DNA of 42,816 nucleotides from positions 1 to 42,816 of the forward strand of contig JAACFI010000003.1 of assembly GCA_009937575.1 (NCBI GenBank), given 5' to 3'. Both the position numbers and the translations under genes were made by a program. The notes under the pieces are model-generated. The model did not search any database. It was given only the letters and a program-made list of their open reading frames with translations, and was not told where the DNA came from. How positions within the stretch are numbered: position 1 is the first letter of the stretch; every line of letters begins with the position of its first letter. Positions 16,410-24,838 of this stretch are shown in pieces. This stretch comes from Haliea sp. (GTDB lineage: Bacteria > Pseudomonadota > Gammaproteobacteria > Pseudomonadales > Halieaceae).

Positions 16410-17585
16410 GTGACACTAAAACGCGTACATAAAAAAGCCGTAACCGCACTTGTTTTGGTGGCGGCATGCAATCTTCTCCCTAGCGTAGCCTGGTCTACGG
16501 GTACTGACTACGCCATGCGCAGCGACCAGGCAAGCACGTCGATGTTGCTGGACATCGCGTCCGCCGGCGAACGCCTGGTGGCTGTCGGTGAACGCGGGCA
16601 CATCCTGTACAGCGAGAACCAGGGCGCCAGTTGGGTACAGGCTGACGTGCCCACATCGATGATGTTGACGCGGGTATTCTTCGCATCTCCCAGCCTGGGC
16701 TGGGCAGTAGGTCACGACGGCAACATCCTGTTCAGCCGAGATGGTGGCGTCAACTGGGAACTACAGAGAGACGGTGTGAAAGACCAGGCGCGAATTAACG
16801 AAGAGCGCGCGGGTCGTGCCAAAATTGCCATGGACGCCCTGTACCAGCAACTTAAAACTGCACCGGAAGACGAGACGGAAGAACTCGAAGAGGCCCTCGA
16901 GGAAGCAGCCTGGGCAATGGACAGTGCACGGGAAATGCTGGACGAACCGGTATACGCGCCGCCTTTGATGGACGTGTGGTTCGCCAACGAAAACCAGGGC
17001 TGGGCCGCCGGTGCCTACGGCACACTGTTACACACGTCCAACGGCGGACGTCACTGGGACGACTGGTCCCACAAGGTGGACAATCCCGACGAACTGCACC
17101 TGAACGGTGTGGTGGGCGGCCCCGAGGGTACGCTATACCTGGCCTCCGAATGGGGCACCGTATTCCGCTCTACCAGTGCCGGAGAAAATTGGGAACCACT
17201 GGAAACAGGCTATGAGGGAAGTTTCTTCGGCGTACTGAGCAATCCAGTCAGTGGTAGTGTCTTCGCCTACGGCCTGCTGGGAACGATCTATCGGTCTTAC
17301 GACCAGGGAGAGAACTGGGAAGAAGCCCCCGCCATGGCCCGCGCCAGCCTGTTAGGAGGACTGGCGACTCCAGACGGCGCTCTGTATTTCGTCGGACAAG
17401 GCGGTACGGTCACATACAGTTCAGATGATGGAGAGAGTTTCACTCCGCTTGTGCAGTCATCTCGCGCAGGCGTACACGGTATTGCACTCATGGCCGATGG
17501 CCGCTTCATGGTAACCGGCGACGGCGGCAGCCGCTTGCTCAGCACCGGTAACAAGCAACCCAATAATCGAGGGGGAACCCAGTAA
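16410..17585 (+). CDS. YCF48/BNR-repeat beta-propeller protein, secreted
   Basis: The GTG at 16410 is preferred because GGAG (16399-16402) lies 7 nt before it; the ATG at 16386 has no such site. The protein is then 391 residues, with a signal peptide (basic LKRVHKK, hydrophobic AVTALVLVAACNLL, cleavage near VAWS). At least six propeller-type repeats of the form G-x-I-L-x-S-x-x-G-x-x-W occur (HILYSENQGASW, NILFSRDGGVNW, TLLHTSNGGRHW, TVFRSTSAGENW, TIYRSYDQGENW, and a last degenerate one). Between the second and third repeats is a ~65-residue charged, helical insert (roughly residues 125-190). YCF48 itself is a photosystem II assembly factor; bacterial relatives beside MMPL proteins are uncharacterised. 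The stop overlaps the RND start by one base (TAATG), so both are coupled. Confidence 0.88.
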   Translation: MTLKRVHKKAVTALVLVAACNLLPSVAWSTGTDYAMRSDQASTSMLLDIASAGERLVAVGERGHILYSENQGASWVQADVPTSMMLTRVFFASPSLGWAVGHDGNILFSRDGGVNWELQRDGVKDQARINEERAGRAKIAMDALYQQLKTAPEDETEELEEALEEAAWAMDSAREMLDEPVYAPPLMDVWFANENQGWAAGAYGTLLHTSNGGRHWDDWSHKVDNPDELHLNGVVGGPEGTLYLASEWGTVFRSTSAGENWEPLETGYEGSFFGVLSNPVSGSVFAYGLLGTIYRSYDQGENWEEAPAMARASLLGGLATPDGALYFVGQGGTVTYSSDDGESFTPLVQSSRAGVHGIALMADGRFMVTGDGGSRLLSTGNKQPNNRGGTQ

Positions 17586-19972
17586 TGAGTGAGCAGGATA
17601 TCCACTACCCGGCAGTAGAAACTGCCCGCCTGCCAGAGCGGCTGATTTTCAGCAACCGGCTAAGCATCATTGTACTGTTTACGCTGATCACCGCGTTCCT
17701 GGGTTACCAGGCCTATCACCTGAAACCGGAGGCCAGCTTTTCCAAGCTGATTCCCCAGGCGCACCCGTTTATCCAGAAGATGAACAGCCACATAAGGGAC
17801 CTGCAGGCCAGCGGTGCCAGCCTCAAGGTTTCCGTTGCGGTAAAGGACGGCGACATTTTCAACGACGAGTACCTCTCTACCCTGGGCCAGATCGCCGATG
17901 AAATATTTTACGTACCGGGGGTCAACAAGAACGGTCTGCTGAGCCTGTGGAGTCCCAATGTGCGCTGGTACATGGTGACCGAGGAGGGATTCGAGGCAGG
18001 CTCGGTCATACCACCTGAGTATGACGGCTCCGAGAGCTCCCTGAAGCAGTTGCGCATCAACCTGATGCGCTCGGGCATCGTCGGCAGCATGGTGGCCAAC
18101 GATTTCAAGTCGACCATCATCGAGGTGCCGATCTACGATATCGACCCGGCCACTGGAGAGTCCCTCGATTACCTGGAATTTTCCCGGTCGATGGAAAAAA
18201 TGGTTCGCCAGAGTTATGAAAACGACAATATCAGCGTTCATATCATCGGGTTCCCCAAGGTTGTGGGCGATCTGCTGGAGGGTATCGGTGCCATCCTGCT
18301 GTTTGCCATCGTCACGCTGCTGATTACTTTCACCCTGTTGTTCATCTATACACGCTGCCTGCGCGCCACCATCGCGCCGTTGATGTGTTCGATCATCGCG
18401 GTCATATGGCAGCTGGGCCTGCTGCACCTGCTGGGCTTCGGGCTCAACGCCTACTCTATCCTGGTGCCTTTCCTGATCCTGGCGGTGGGCGTCAGCCACG
18501 GGGTACAGGTAATCAACGCCATCGCGCTGCACATGTTTGAGGCAGGCAATCGCCTGCTGGCGGCACGCCTGGCATTCAGGGGCCTGTACATCGCCGGCAT
18601 GACGGCACTGATCAGCGACGGCATCGGTTTTATTACCCTGCTGGTCATCGGAATCGAGGTGATCCAGGAACTGGGGATCGCCGCCAGTATCGGCGTTGCC
18701 GCCATTATTTTCACAAACCTGGTACTGCTGCCAGTATTGATGTCCTACGTGGGAGTCAGCTACAAAGGCGTCGATCACATGAAAATCGATCCCGAGAAGC
18801 GCCACAGGTTGTGGTCGCTGGTGTCCCTGTGTGCCACCCGCAAGGTTGCCGTGCCCTCCATCATCATTGCCGTCCTCGGCTACGGTGTGGGCGTCTGGGG
18901 CGGCCAGTTCATGAAGATCGGCGACCTGGACGCCGGTGCACCGGAACTGCGCCCTGATTCGCGTTACAACCTGGATAACGCTTTCGTCACCAGCAATTAC
19001 GCGGTGAGTACCGACATCATGCAGGTAATGATCGAGACACCTGTGCAGGGCTGCGCCCTGTTCGAGAACGTCACGATTATCGACAAGTTTGACTGGTACA
19101 TGCAGGGTGTACCCGGCGTACAGTCCGTGGTCTCCATGAGCGACGTCATCCGGCGTAGCGCCATGGGGGTGAACGAAGGCAACCCGCGCTGGGCCACGCT
19201 TTCCCGCAATCAGCGGGCCCTGGACAGTTCCGCCGCAAACGTACCACGCGCCCTGATGAATCTGGACTGCAGCCTGGCAATCGTCGCCATCTACCTGGAC
19301 GACCACAAGGCGGAAACCCTGGCCGGCGTCGTGGAGGCGGTGGAGGCCTTCGCCAATGAACACGGCAACGACCAGGTGAAATTTGCGCTGGCAGCCGGTA
19401 ATGCCGGAATCGAGGCTGCCACCAACGAGGAGATCGAGGTCGCCCAGAAACAGATCCTGATCCTGGTGTACTCGGTGGTGGCCGCGCTGGTATTCCTGAG
19501 CTTCCGCAGCGGCGTCGCGGTGATTTGCATCATCGTTCCACTGGGGCTGACCTCCGCCCTGTGCCAGGCACTGATGGCCTACCTGGGTATTGGTATCAAG
19601 GTCGCGACCCTACCGGTGGTAGCGCTTGGCGTTGGTGTCGGCGTGGACTACGGCATCTACATCTACAGCCGCCTTACCCATTACCTGAAGGAAGGCCTGC
19701 CCATGCAGGAGGCCTACTACATGGCACTGTCCACCACCGGCCGCGCAGTGGCATTTACCGGTATCGCCCTGGGTGTGGGGGTGATCACCTGGATCGCCTC
19801 CCCCATCAAGTTCCAGGCCGACATGGGCATGCTGCTGACATTCATGTTCCTGTGGAACATGGTCGGCGCACTGTGGCTACTGCCGGGATTGGCCTACTTC
19901 CTGGTAAAGCCGGAAAAGATCCAGCGAGACAATAAGCAAATAGAGGGCGGCCAACAGCCCGCCATGGCTTAA
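17585..19972 (+). CDS. MMPL/RND-superfamily putative lipid exporter
   Basis: 795 residues with the 12-helix RND layout: TM1 at about 25-45, a first periplasmic domain (50-225), TM2-6 (232-392), TM7 at about 422-440, a second periplasmic domain (445-620), TM8-12 (622-775). TM10 keeps the proton-relay G-x-x-x-D-Y motif (VALGVGVGVDYG, D688-Y689), whereas TM4 reads LAVGVSHGVQ with Ser304-His305 at the matching place, an asymmetry I recall from COG1033-type relatives. The family includes mycobacterial MmpL lipid transporters and hopanoid transporter HpnN, so an export or intermembrane transport role for a hydrophobic molecule is likely. It is the inner-membrane core of the YCF48-RND-DUF1302-DUF1329 cluster; the DUF1302 barrel starts 34 bp downstream. 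Confidence 0.92.
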   Translation: MSEQDIHYPAVETARLPERLIFSNRLSIIVLFTLITAFLGYQAYHLKPEASFSKLIPQAHPFIQKMNSHIRDLQASGASLKVSVAVKDGDIFNDEYLSTLGQIADEIFYVPGVNKNGLLSLWSPNVRWYMVTEEGFEAGSVIPPEYDGSESSLKQLRINLMRSGIVGSMVANDFKSTIIEVPIYDIDPATGESLDYLEFSRSMEKMVRQSYENDNISVHIIGFPKVVGDLLEGIGAILLFAIVTLLITFTLLFIYTRCLRATIAPLMCSIIAVIWQLGLLHLLGFGLNAYSILVPFLILAVGVSHGVQVINAIALHMFEAGNRLLAARLAFRGLYIAGMTALISDGIGFITLLVIGIEVIQELGIAASIGVAAIIFTNLVLLPVLMSYVGVSYKGVDHMKIDPEKRHRLWSLVSLCATRKVAVPSIIIAVLGYGVGVWGGQFMKIGDLDAGAPELRPDSRYNLDNAFVTSNYAVSTDIMQVMIETPVQGCALFENVTIIDKFDWYMQGVPGVQSVVSMSDVIRRSAMGVNEGNPRWATLSRNQRALDSSAANVPRALMNLDCSLAIVAIYLDDHKAETLAGVVEAVEAFANEHGNDQVKFALAAGNAGIEAATNEEIEVAQKQILILVYSVVAALVFLSFRSGVAVICIIVPLGLTSALCQALMAYLGIGIKVATLPVVALGVGVGVDYGIYIYSRLTHYLKEGLPMQEAYYMALSTTGRAVAFTGIALGVGVITWIASPIKFQADMGMLLTFMFLWNMVGALWLLPGLAYFLVKPEKIQRDNKQIEGGQQPAMA

Positions 19973-20006
19973 ACAGATTTACGAAGACTAGAGGAAATGA
20001 ACTCTC

Positions 20007-21665
20007 ATGAAAGTACTGAATAAACCCAACACTTTGACTGCGGCTGTCCGCACAGCGGTCCTGGCCGGAGCGTGTACGCTCGGCACCTCCGCGCAGGCAC
20101 TGGAATTCAACCGCGGCGAATGGCTTTTCAACGTCGACACCACACTGGGCTACTCGGCCCAATGGCGGACCGAAAACCGGGACGACGGCCTCGAGGCTAA
20201 CGTCAACGGCAACGACGGTAACAACAACTTCGATGACGGCGACATGACCTCCTCCAAGGCCAATATCATCCTCGAGGTGGGCGGCGGCAAAGGCGACTTC
20301 TCCTTTTTCATCCGCGGCGATGCGATGTACGACTACATCTACGAAGACGGCGACTCCTCCATGTCCAGGGACAACTACCTGACCTATAACGCCGGCATCC
20401 CGGCGGGCGGCAACGTGGCGCGGGGAGATTTTCCCGGGGACACCCTGGACGAGCACGGCACCCGCGTGCGACTGCTGGACGCCTTCGCCATCTACAATAT
20501 GAATATTGGAGAACAGTATTCCTCTATCAAGGCGGGACGCCAGATCATCAGCTGGGGTGGTTCTCGCTTCTGGCCCGGCATCAATGGATTGCAGAATCCC
20601 AATGACGGTGCGGTGGCATTGGCGCCCGGTGTGGAAACCAAGGAGATCTTCCTGCCCACCAATGCCCTTGACCTGAAGTGGGAAATCAACCTCAACTGGA
20701 GCGCCGAGGCCTATTACAAGCTGGAGTGGAAAGAAACCACCCAGCCTGGCGTCGGCAGCTACCTGAGCACTTCCGACGTCACTGGACCCGGTTCCGAGCG
20801 CCTGCTGCTGCCGGCACCTCTGGAACACGGTAAGGCAGACGGCTCCGACAAGCCCGATGACGAGGGCCAGTGGGGCACCGCCCTGCGCTTCATGACCGAC
20901 GAGGGCTGGAACTTCGAGCTGGCATATGCCAACTCCCATGCCAACCTGCCCAGCGTATTCTCCTACACGGATTTCACTCCGTACTACCCGGCTCCTGTAG
21001 AGGGAGCCCCGAAGTCTTTCCTCGATGAAGTCTACGTGGAGGACATCGGCTCCTGGAACTTCAGCGTTTCAGGCAATATCAGTGAGGCGGAAGTTTACGC
21101 GGACGTGTTCTACTCCGACGACATGCCTTTCATCGATACCACCCAGAACTTCATCATTGGCGATACTGCCTTCGGCCCCCAGCCCATCGGCGCGATCGTA
21201 TCCGACACCGAGAGGGACGAATACTGGCAGGTCACCGTCGGCATGAGCGACGTGTACACCGCTTTCAAATGGCTGTCACCCTCCATAGCCCTGCTGGCGG
21301 AAGTCATCTATACCAAGAACGACCTCGGCAAGGGCGACCTGGAAGATACGCCTTACCTGGTGACTGACGACGCCTGGGGCTACCAGTTCGCGATCACACC
21401 GCGTTACTTCAACGTGATCCAGGGTATGGACGTGATCGTTCCGATCACCTTCCGCCACGACGTCAAGGGCTACGGCAACGCCATTGCCCTGGGTAACGGG
21501 CTTGAGGAAGACCAGAAACGCGCCGGAATCACGGTACAGGCGGACTACCTGAGTAACTGGGAATTCAAGGCATCTTACGCCTGGTATTTCGACGAAAAAG
21601 AGAACCTGGAAAATGCCCTCATCGACAGGGATAACTTCTCGATATCAGTGAAGTACCGGTTCTAA
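20007..21665 (+). CDS. DUF1302-family outer-membrane beta-barrel protein
   Basis: 552 residues, standard length for DUF1302. A signal peptide is clear (hydrophobic TAAVRTAVLAGACTL, cleavage near SAQALEF), followed by the family's N-terminal FNRGEW and D-T-T-L-G-Y-S stretch and alternating amphipathic strands rich in aromatic residues. The final residue is Phe after V-K-Y-R, the C-terminal signature for outer-membrane barrel assembly. DUF1302 proteins have no established substrate and recur next to DUF1329 genes. GAGGAA at 19991-19996 lies 10 nt before the ATG. Probable outer-membrane component of the export (or import) route formed with the RND and DUF1329 proteins. Confidence 0.92.
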   Translation: MKVLNKPNTLTAAVRTAVLAGACTLGTSAQALEFNRGEWLFNVDTTLGYSAQWRTENRDDGLEANVNGNDGNNNFDDGDMTSSKANIILEVGGGKGDFSFFIRGDAMYDYIYEDGDSSMSRDNYLTYNAGIPAGGNVARGDFPGDTLDEHGTRVRLLDAFAIYNMNIGEQYSSIKAGRQIISWGGSRFWPGINGLQNPNDGAVALAPGVETKEIFLPTNALDLKWEINLNWSAEAYYKLEWKETTQPGVGSYLSTSDVTGPGSERLLLPAPLEHGKADGSDKPDDEGQWGTALRFMTDEGWNFELAYANSHANLPSVFSYTDFTPYYPAPVEGAPKSFLDEVYVEDIGSWNFSVSGNISEAEVYADVFYSDDMPFIDTTQNFIIGDTAFGPQPIGAIVSDTERDEYWQVTVGMSDVYTAFKWLSPSIALLAEVIYTKNDLGKGDLEDTPYLVTDDAWGYQFAITPRYFNVIQGMDVIVPITFRHDVKGYGNAIALGNGLEEDQKRAGITVQADYLSNWEFKASYAWYFDEKENLENALIDRDNFSISVKYRF

Positions 21666-21781
21666 AGAGATTTTGACCCCCGCTGTGGGTTCTGGCGCAT
21701 GGACGTCGAACCCCGGCAACCGGTCAAGAAAAGCAAGTGCTAAAACATCACATCAGCAAGCAGATAAGGAGAACCTCCGAC

Positions 21782-23167
21782 ATGCATCATTCAAAACGTC
21801 CCATCGCGGCAGGGCTGGTATCAGTCTTATTGGCCGCAGGTATCGCCCAGGCCAAAGTCTCTGAACAAGAGGCCGCCAGGCTGGGTAGCGAACTCCACCC
21901 TTTTGGCGCTGAAATCGCCGGCAATGCCGACGGCTCCATCCCCGCCTGGGAACCCAAGTGGAAGGGGCTTCCCGCGGGCCTGGAGTACGAAGGCCCCGGT
22001 CACACGCGCCCGGATCCCTACGAGGCGGACGAACCGATAGTCACCATTACCGCCCAGAACTACCAGGAACACGCGGAACAACTGGGCGAGGGCCAGAAGG
22101 CCCTGTTCGAGCGTTACCCTGACTACCGCATCGTGGTCTACCCCACACATCGGGACTTTGACGTGAACGACACGATCAAGGCGCGGGTAAAATGGAATGC
22201 CACCAATACCGAACTCGACAACGGTGTGGAAACTCTCAAGCAGTACAACGGCGGGGTGGCTTTTCCCATGCCGGATGGTTACGCCCAGATCATGTGGAAT
22301 ATGCGCACAAACGGTTGCATGGAGTCCTACCACGTGGCCTATGATGGCTACGGCGTATTCGCCAATGGCGAGCGGGCCCACGACGCGGTGGATTTCTACC
22401 AGTCCAATCCCTTCAACAACCCCGAGAACCCGGTGGGCACCACCGAGGAAGTCGTGGGGGACAGGATCGTGTGGACCCTGTCCGAGCGCCTGGCGCCCCA
22501 GCGTAAAAAGGGTGAAATGACCGCGGTACAGGGACCCATGGACTTCCAGAAAGACAAGCGTAACGCCTGGACATACGACCCGGGAACCCGTCGTGTACGC
22601 AAGGCGCCGGCCATCGGCTATGACAATCCGGACGGCCCCGGCGGCCTGCAGACCATCGACGACCACAAGGGCTTCAATGGCGCTTTCGACCGTTTTGAAT
22701 ACACCCTGCTGGGAAGGAAGGAAATCTATGTACCGTTCCACAACTACCAGTTCAACAACAAGCACAACGGCACGCTGGACGACCGCCTCACCCAGCATTA
22801 CCTGAACCCGGACTACGTCCGATTCGAGAAACGCCGTGTATGGGTGGTCGAGGGCAACCTGGCCCCGGGCAAGCGCCACGCCTACAAGAAGCGCCGCTGG
22901 TTCATCGAGGAGGACAGCTGGAGTCCAGTCATGTCCGAGAACTTCGACGGCCGTGGCAACCTCTGGCGGGTGGGTTATTTCCTGTCTGATTACCAGTACG
23001 ACATCGAGTGCTATGAAAAGCACTCCCAGGTGTTCATGGACCTGCCCTCCGGTGCCTACGTGAGCAACTTCATTACCATCGACCGCTCGGAGAACAACCA
23101 CTCCATTCCCTATATGGACAAGAAGCACTTCACGCCGGCCAATCTGCGCAAGAAGGCCAAGCGCTAG
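21782..23167 (+). CDS. DUF1329-family periplasmic protein (LolA/LolB-like fold)
   Basis: The ATG at 21782 has AAGGAG (21766-21771) 10 nt upstream and gives a clean signal peptide (HHSKRPIAAGLVSVLLAAGI, cleavage after AQA, about residue 23), so it is preferred over the in-frame start at 21737. The 461-residue product has the DUF1329 hallmarks E-A-A-R-L-G near the mature N-terminus, F-P-x-P-D-G-Y-A-Q-I-M-W-N in the middle, and G-N-L-W-R-V-G-Y-F with D-L-P-S-G-A-Y near the end. The family is predicted to share the open-barrel lipid-carrying fold of LolA/LolB and is annotated as an outer-membrane lipoprotein-sorting-like protein. It would shuttle a hydrophobic ligand between the RND pump and the DUF1302 barrel (inference). 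A strong terminator follows. Confidence 0.92.
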   Translation: MHHSKRPIAAGLVSVLLAAGIAQAKVSEQEAARLGSELHPFGAEIAGNADGSIPAWEPKWKGLPAGLEYEGPGHTRPDPYEADEPIVTITAQNYQEHAEQLGEGQKALFERYPDYRIVVYPTHRDFDVNDTIKARVKWNATNTELDNGVETLKQYNGGVAFPMPDGYAQIMWNMRTNGCMESYHVAYDGYGVFANGERAHDAVDFYQSNPFNNPENPVGTTEEVVGDRIVWTLSERLAPQRKKGEMTAVQGPMDFQKDKRNAWTYDPGTRRVRKAPAIGYDNPDGPGGLQTIDDHKGFNGAFDRFEYTLLGRKEIYVPFHNYQFNNKHNGTLDDRLTQHYLNPDYVRFEKRRVWVVEGNLAPGKRHAYKKRRWFIEEDSWSPVMSENFDGRGNLWRVGYFLSDYQYDIECYEKHSQVFMDLPSGAYVSNFITIDRSENNHSIPYMDKKHFTPANLRKKAKR

Positions 23168-23186
23168 ATCTGCCAGCCGATCGGCG

Positions 23187-23219
23187 AGCCCCGCTGGTGT
23201 TCACACCGCGGGGCTTTTT
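23187..23219 (+). terminator. Rho-independent terminator closing the export cluster
   Basis: Stem AGCCCCGC (23187-23194) pairs with GCGGGGCT (23208-23215), extended by GGTG/CACC around a TTCA tetraloop with a single bulged T, followed by TTTTTC. It lies 19 bp after the DUF1329 stop. Confidence 0.88.
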
Positions 23220-23292
23220 CATTGTCACAACGATTGCCGGCGCAAAAAATTGCACGCATCATAATCTCCCGGCATTACAGGGCACGCCAACC

Positions 23293-24717
23293 ATGTTTAA
23301 TCCGCTGAAGACCAAAACCGGATGGATCATACTTTTTTCGCTGATAGTGGCAGGCATATTCGTGGCCAACTTCAACCCCGCCAGCCTCGTCGGTTCACAG
23401 CAGAAAAAGAACGATGCGCTGATCGCCGAGCAAATGGCCTATCACATTGGCGTCCTGGCCTACCTGTACGGTTACCCCATCGTCGACATGCACAAGCAGA
23501 TGCACAACGAAACCCACCAGGTAGCGCCGGGGCAACAGGTCTATGCCCCGGTGAATCGCCTCTACCGCTACCCCGAGATTGTCGGACCCGGTACCGCCGG
23601 CAATCTGAGAGCACCGAACAACGACACCCTGTACTACAGTGGTTGGTTCGACATCAGCGAGGAACCACTGATTATTCACACCCCCGACACCGCGGGGCGC
23701 TACTACACCATCGCCGTCACCAACCTCTACTCGGAGGTCACCCACATCGGGCGCCGCACAACGGGGACTGAAGAGGGCTATTTCGCCCTAGTGGCGCCGA
23801 ACTGGCGGGGAAAGCTCCCACAGGGGATCAGGAAAATCAATGTCGAAAGCCAACAGGGATGGCTGCTGGGGCGGATGCTGGTAGAGGGAGCAGAGGATTT
23901 CGACACTGCCATGGGCCTGGTCAACGCTATCTGGATGGCGCCTCTCAGCGAGTTCACGCCGGGGCAGCACCCCCCTGCCCGGGGCCCCGTCATTGCAAAA
24001 CCCATTGACCCACTGGATTCCCTGGATTTTTTCCGGGTAATGAACGAGAAGTTGAAAACCCTGCCGCCGCGTCCGGGGGAGCAGGCCATGATGGCCCAGT
24101 TCGACGCCATCAACGTGGGACCGGGTAGCAAATTCGATATTGCCGCGCTCAGCGAGGCGGGGCGACGGGGACTGGAGCGGGCCGTTGCCGATGGCCGGGA
24201 AATTGTGGACGCCGCTACCCGGCGCACCATACCAGATTACAACGGCTGGATGATCTCAAAAGATATCGGGCGCTACGGCTTTGACTACATGCACCGCGCC
24301 TCTGTAGCTCGAGGAGGTTATGGCAACCTGCCTGAGGAATCACTGTATCCCGCCATGGTGTTTGACGGTGGGGGCAATCTGCTGGATGGCGCCAGGCACT
24401 ACACCCTGCACTTCGAGCCGGGGCAGCTACCGCCGGCAAACGGTTTCTGGTCACTGGCGGCCTACCGGCTCAGCGACCTGCAACTGGAGGAAAATACCAT
24501 CGGGCGCTACAGCATCGGCGACCGCACCCGGGGCCTTCGATACAATGCAGACGGCTCCCTTACCCTGCACCTGCAGCACGAGCAGCCGGAGGATGAACAG
24601 GCCAACTGGCTGCCGGTGCCAACGGGCTATTTTATGCTGGTCATGCGCCTGTATGAACCCTCGGCGGCGGCCCTGAGCAACGACTATCTGCTGCCCGGGG
24701 TCAAACTGGCAGACTGA
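23293..24717 (+). CDS. DUF1254/DUF1214 domain protein, membrane-anchored
   Basis: The ATG at 23293 is chosen because it places a signal anchor (WIILFSLIVAGIFVANF, about residues 13-29) at the N-terminus; the longer reading frame from 23197 would start inside the terminator. 474 residues. The DUF1254 domain (about 50-170) shows LYGYPIVDMHKQM and the A-P-N-N-D-T-L-Y-Y-S-G-W-F-D signature; the DUF1214 domain (about 360-465) shows G-F-W-S-L-A-A-Y, the N-T-I-G-R-Y-S-I-G-D-R-T motif and N-W-L-P-V-P. Proteins of this pair are widespread and functionally undefined; some are secreted. It is separated from the DUF1329 gene by a terminator, so it is probably transcribed on its own. Confidence 0.9.
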   Translation: MFNPLKTKTGWIILFSLIVAGIFVANFNPASLVGSQQKKNDALIAEQMAYHIGVLAYLYGYPIVDMHKQMHNETHQVAPGQQVYAPVNRLYRYPEIVGPGTAGNLRAPNNDTLYYSGWFDISEEPLIIHTPDTAGRYYTIAVTNLYSEVTHIGRRTTGTEEGYFALVAPNWRGKLPQGIRKINVESQQGWLLGRMLVEGAEDFDTAMGLVNAIWMAPLSEFTPGQHPPARGPVIAKPIDPLDSLDFFRVMNEKLKTLPPRPGEQAMMAQFDAINVGPGSKFDIAALSEAGRRGLERAVADGREIVDAATRRTIPDYNGWMISKDIGRYGFDYMHRASVARGGYGNLPEESLYPAMVFDGGGNLLDGARHYTLHFEPGQLPPANGFWSLAAYRLSDLQLEENTIGRYSIGDRTRGLRYNADGSLTLHLQHEQPEDEQANWLPVPTGYFMLVMRLYEPSAAALSNDYLLPGVKLAD

Positions 24718-24803
24718 GTTGCCCGCCCTGTGCCAAGCCGGCTTTTTTCCAACTGTGTTTTCTGGTGGCTGCCGGGGTAGTCCCGAGAGTTCAGCTGTTA
24801 GGA

Positions 24804-24809
24804 TATAAT
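24804..24809 (+). promoter_or_regulatory. Candidate -10 element for the third WS/DGAT gene
   Basis: A perfect TATAAT at 24804-24809 lies 29 bp before the ATG at 24839 in a 121-bp gap. No good -35 hexamer is visible at 16-18 bp, so this may be an activator-dependent promoter. Confidence 0.4.
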
Positions 24810-24838
24810 CATTCACGTATCCCGGCTGGCACATTCCC

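Noticed and set aside
17660-19363. 567-codon open frame on the - strand opposite the RND gene
   Set aside because: Shadow of the RND protein; no motif, composition rich in His/Asp/Gln/Val as expected from antisense of hydrophobic codons.
21827-23128. 433-codon open frame on the - strand opposite the DUF1329 gene
   Set aside because: No ribosome-binding site or domain, and it is fully covered by a confidently assigned gene.
24736-24743. AGCCGGCT followed by T residues after the DUF1254 gene
   Set aside because: The palindrome has no loop and too short a stem for an intrinsic terminator.
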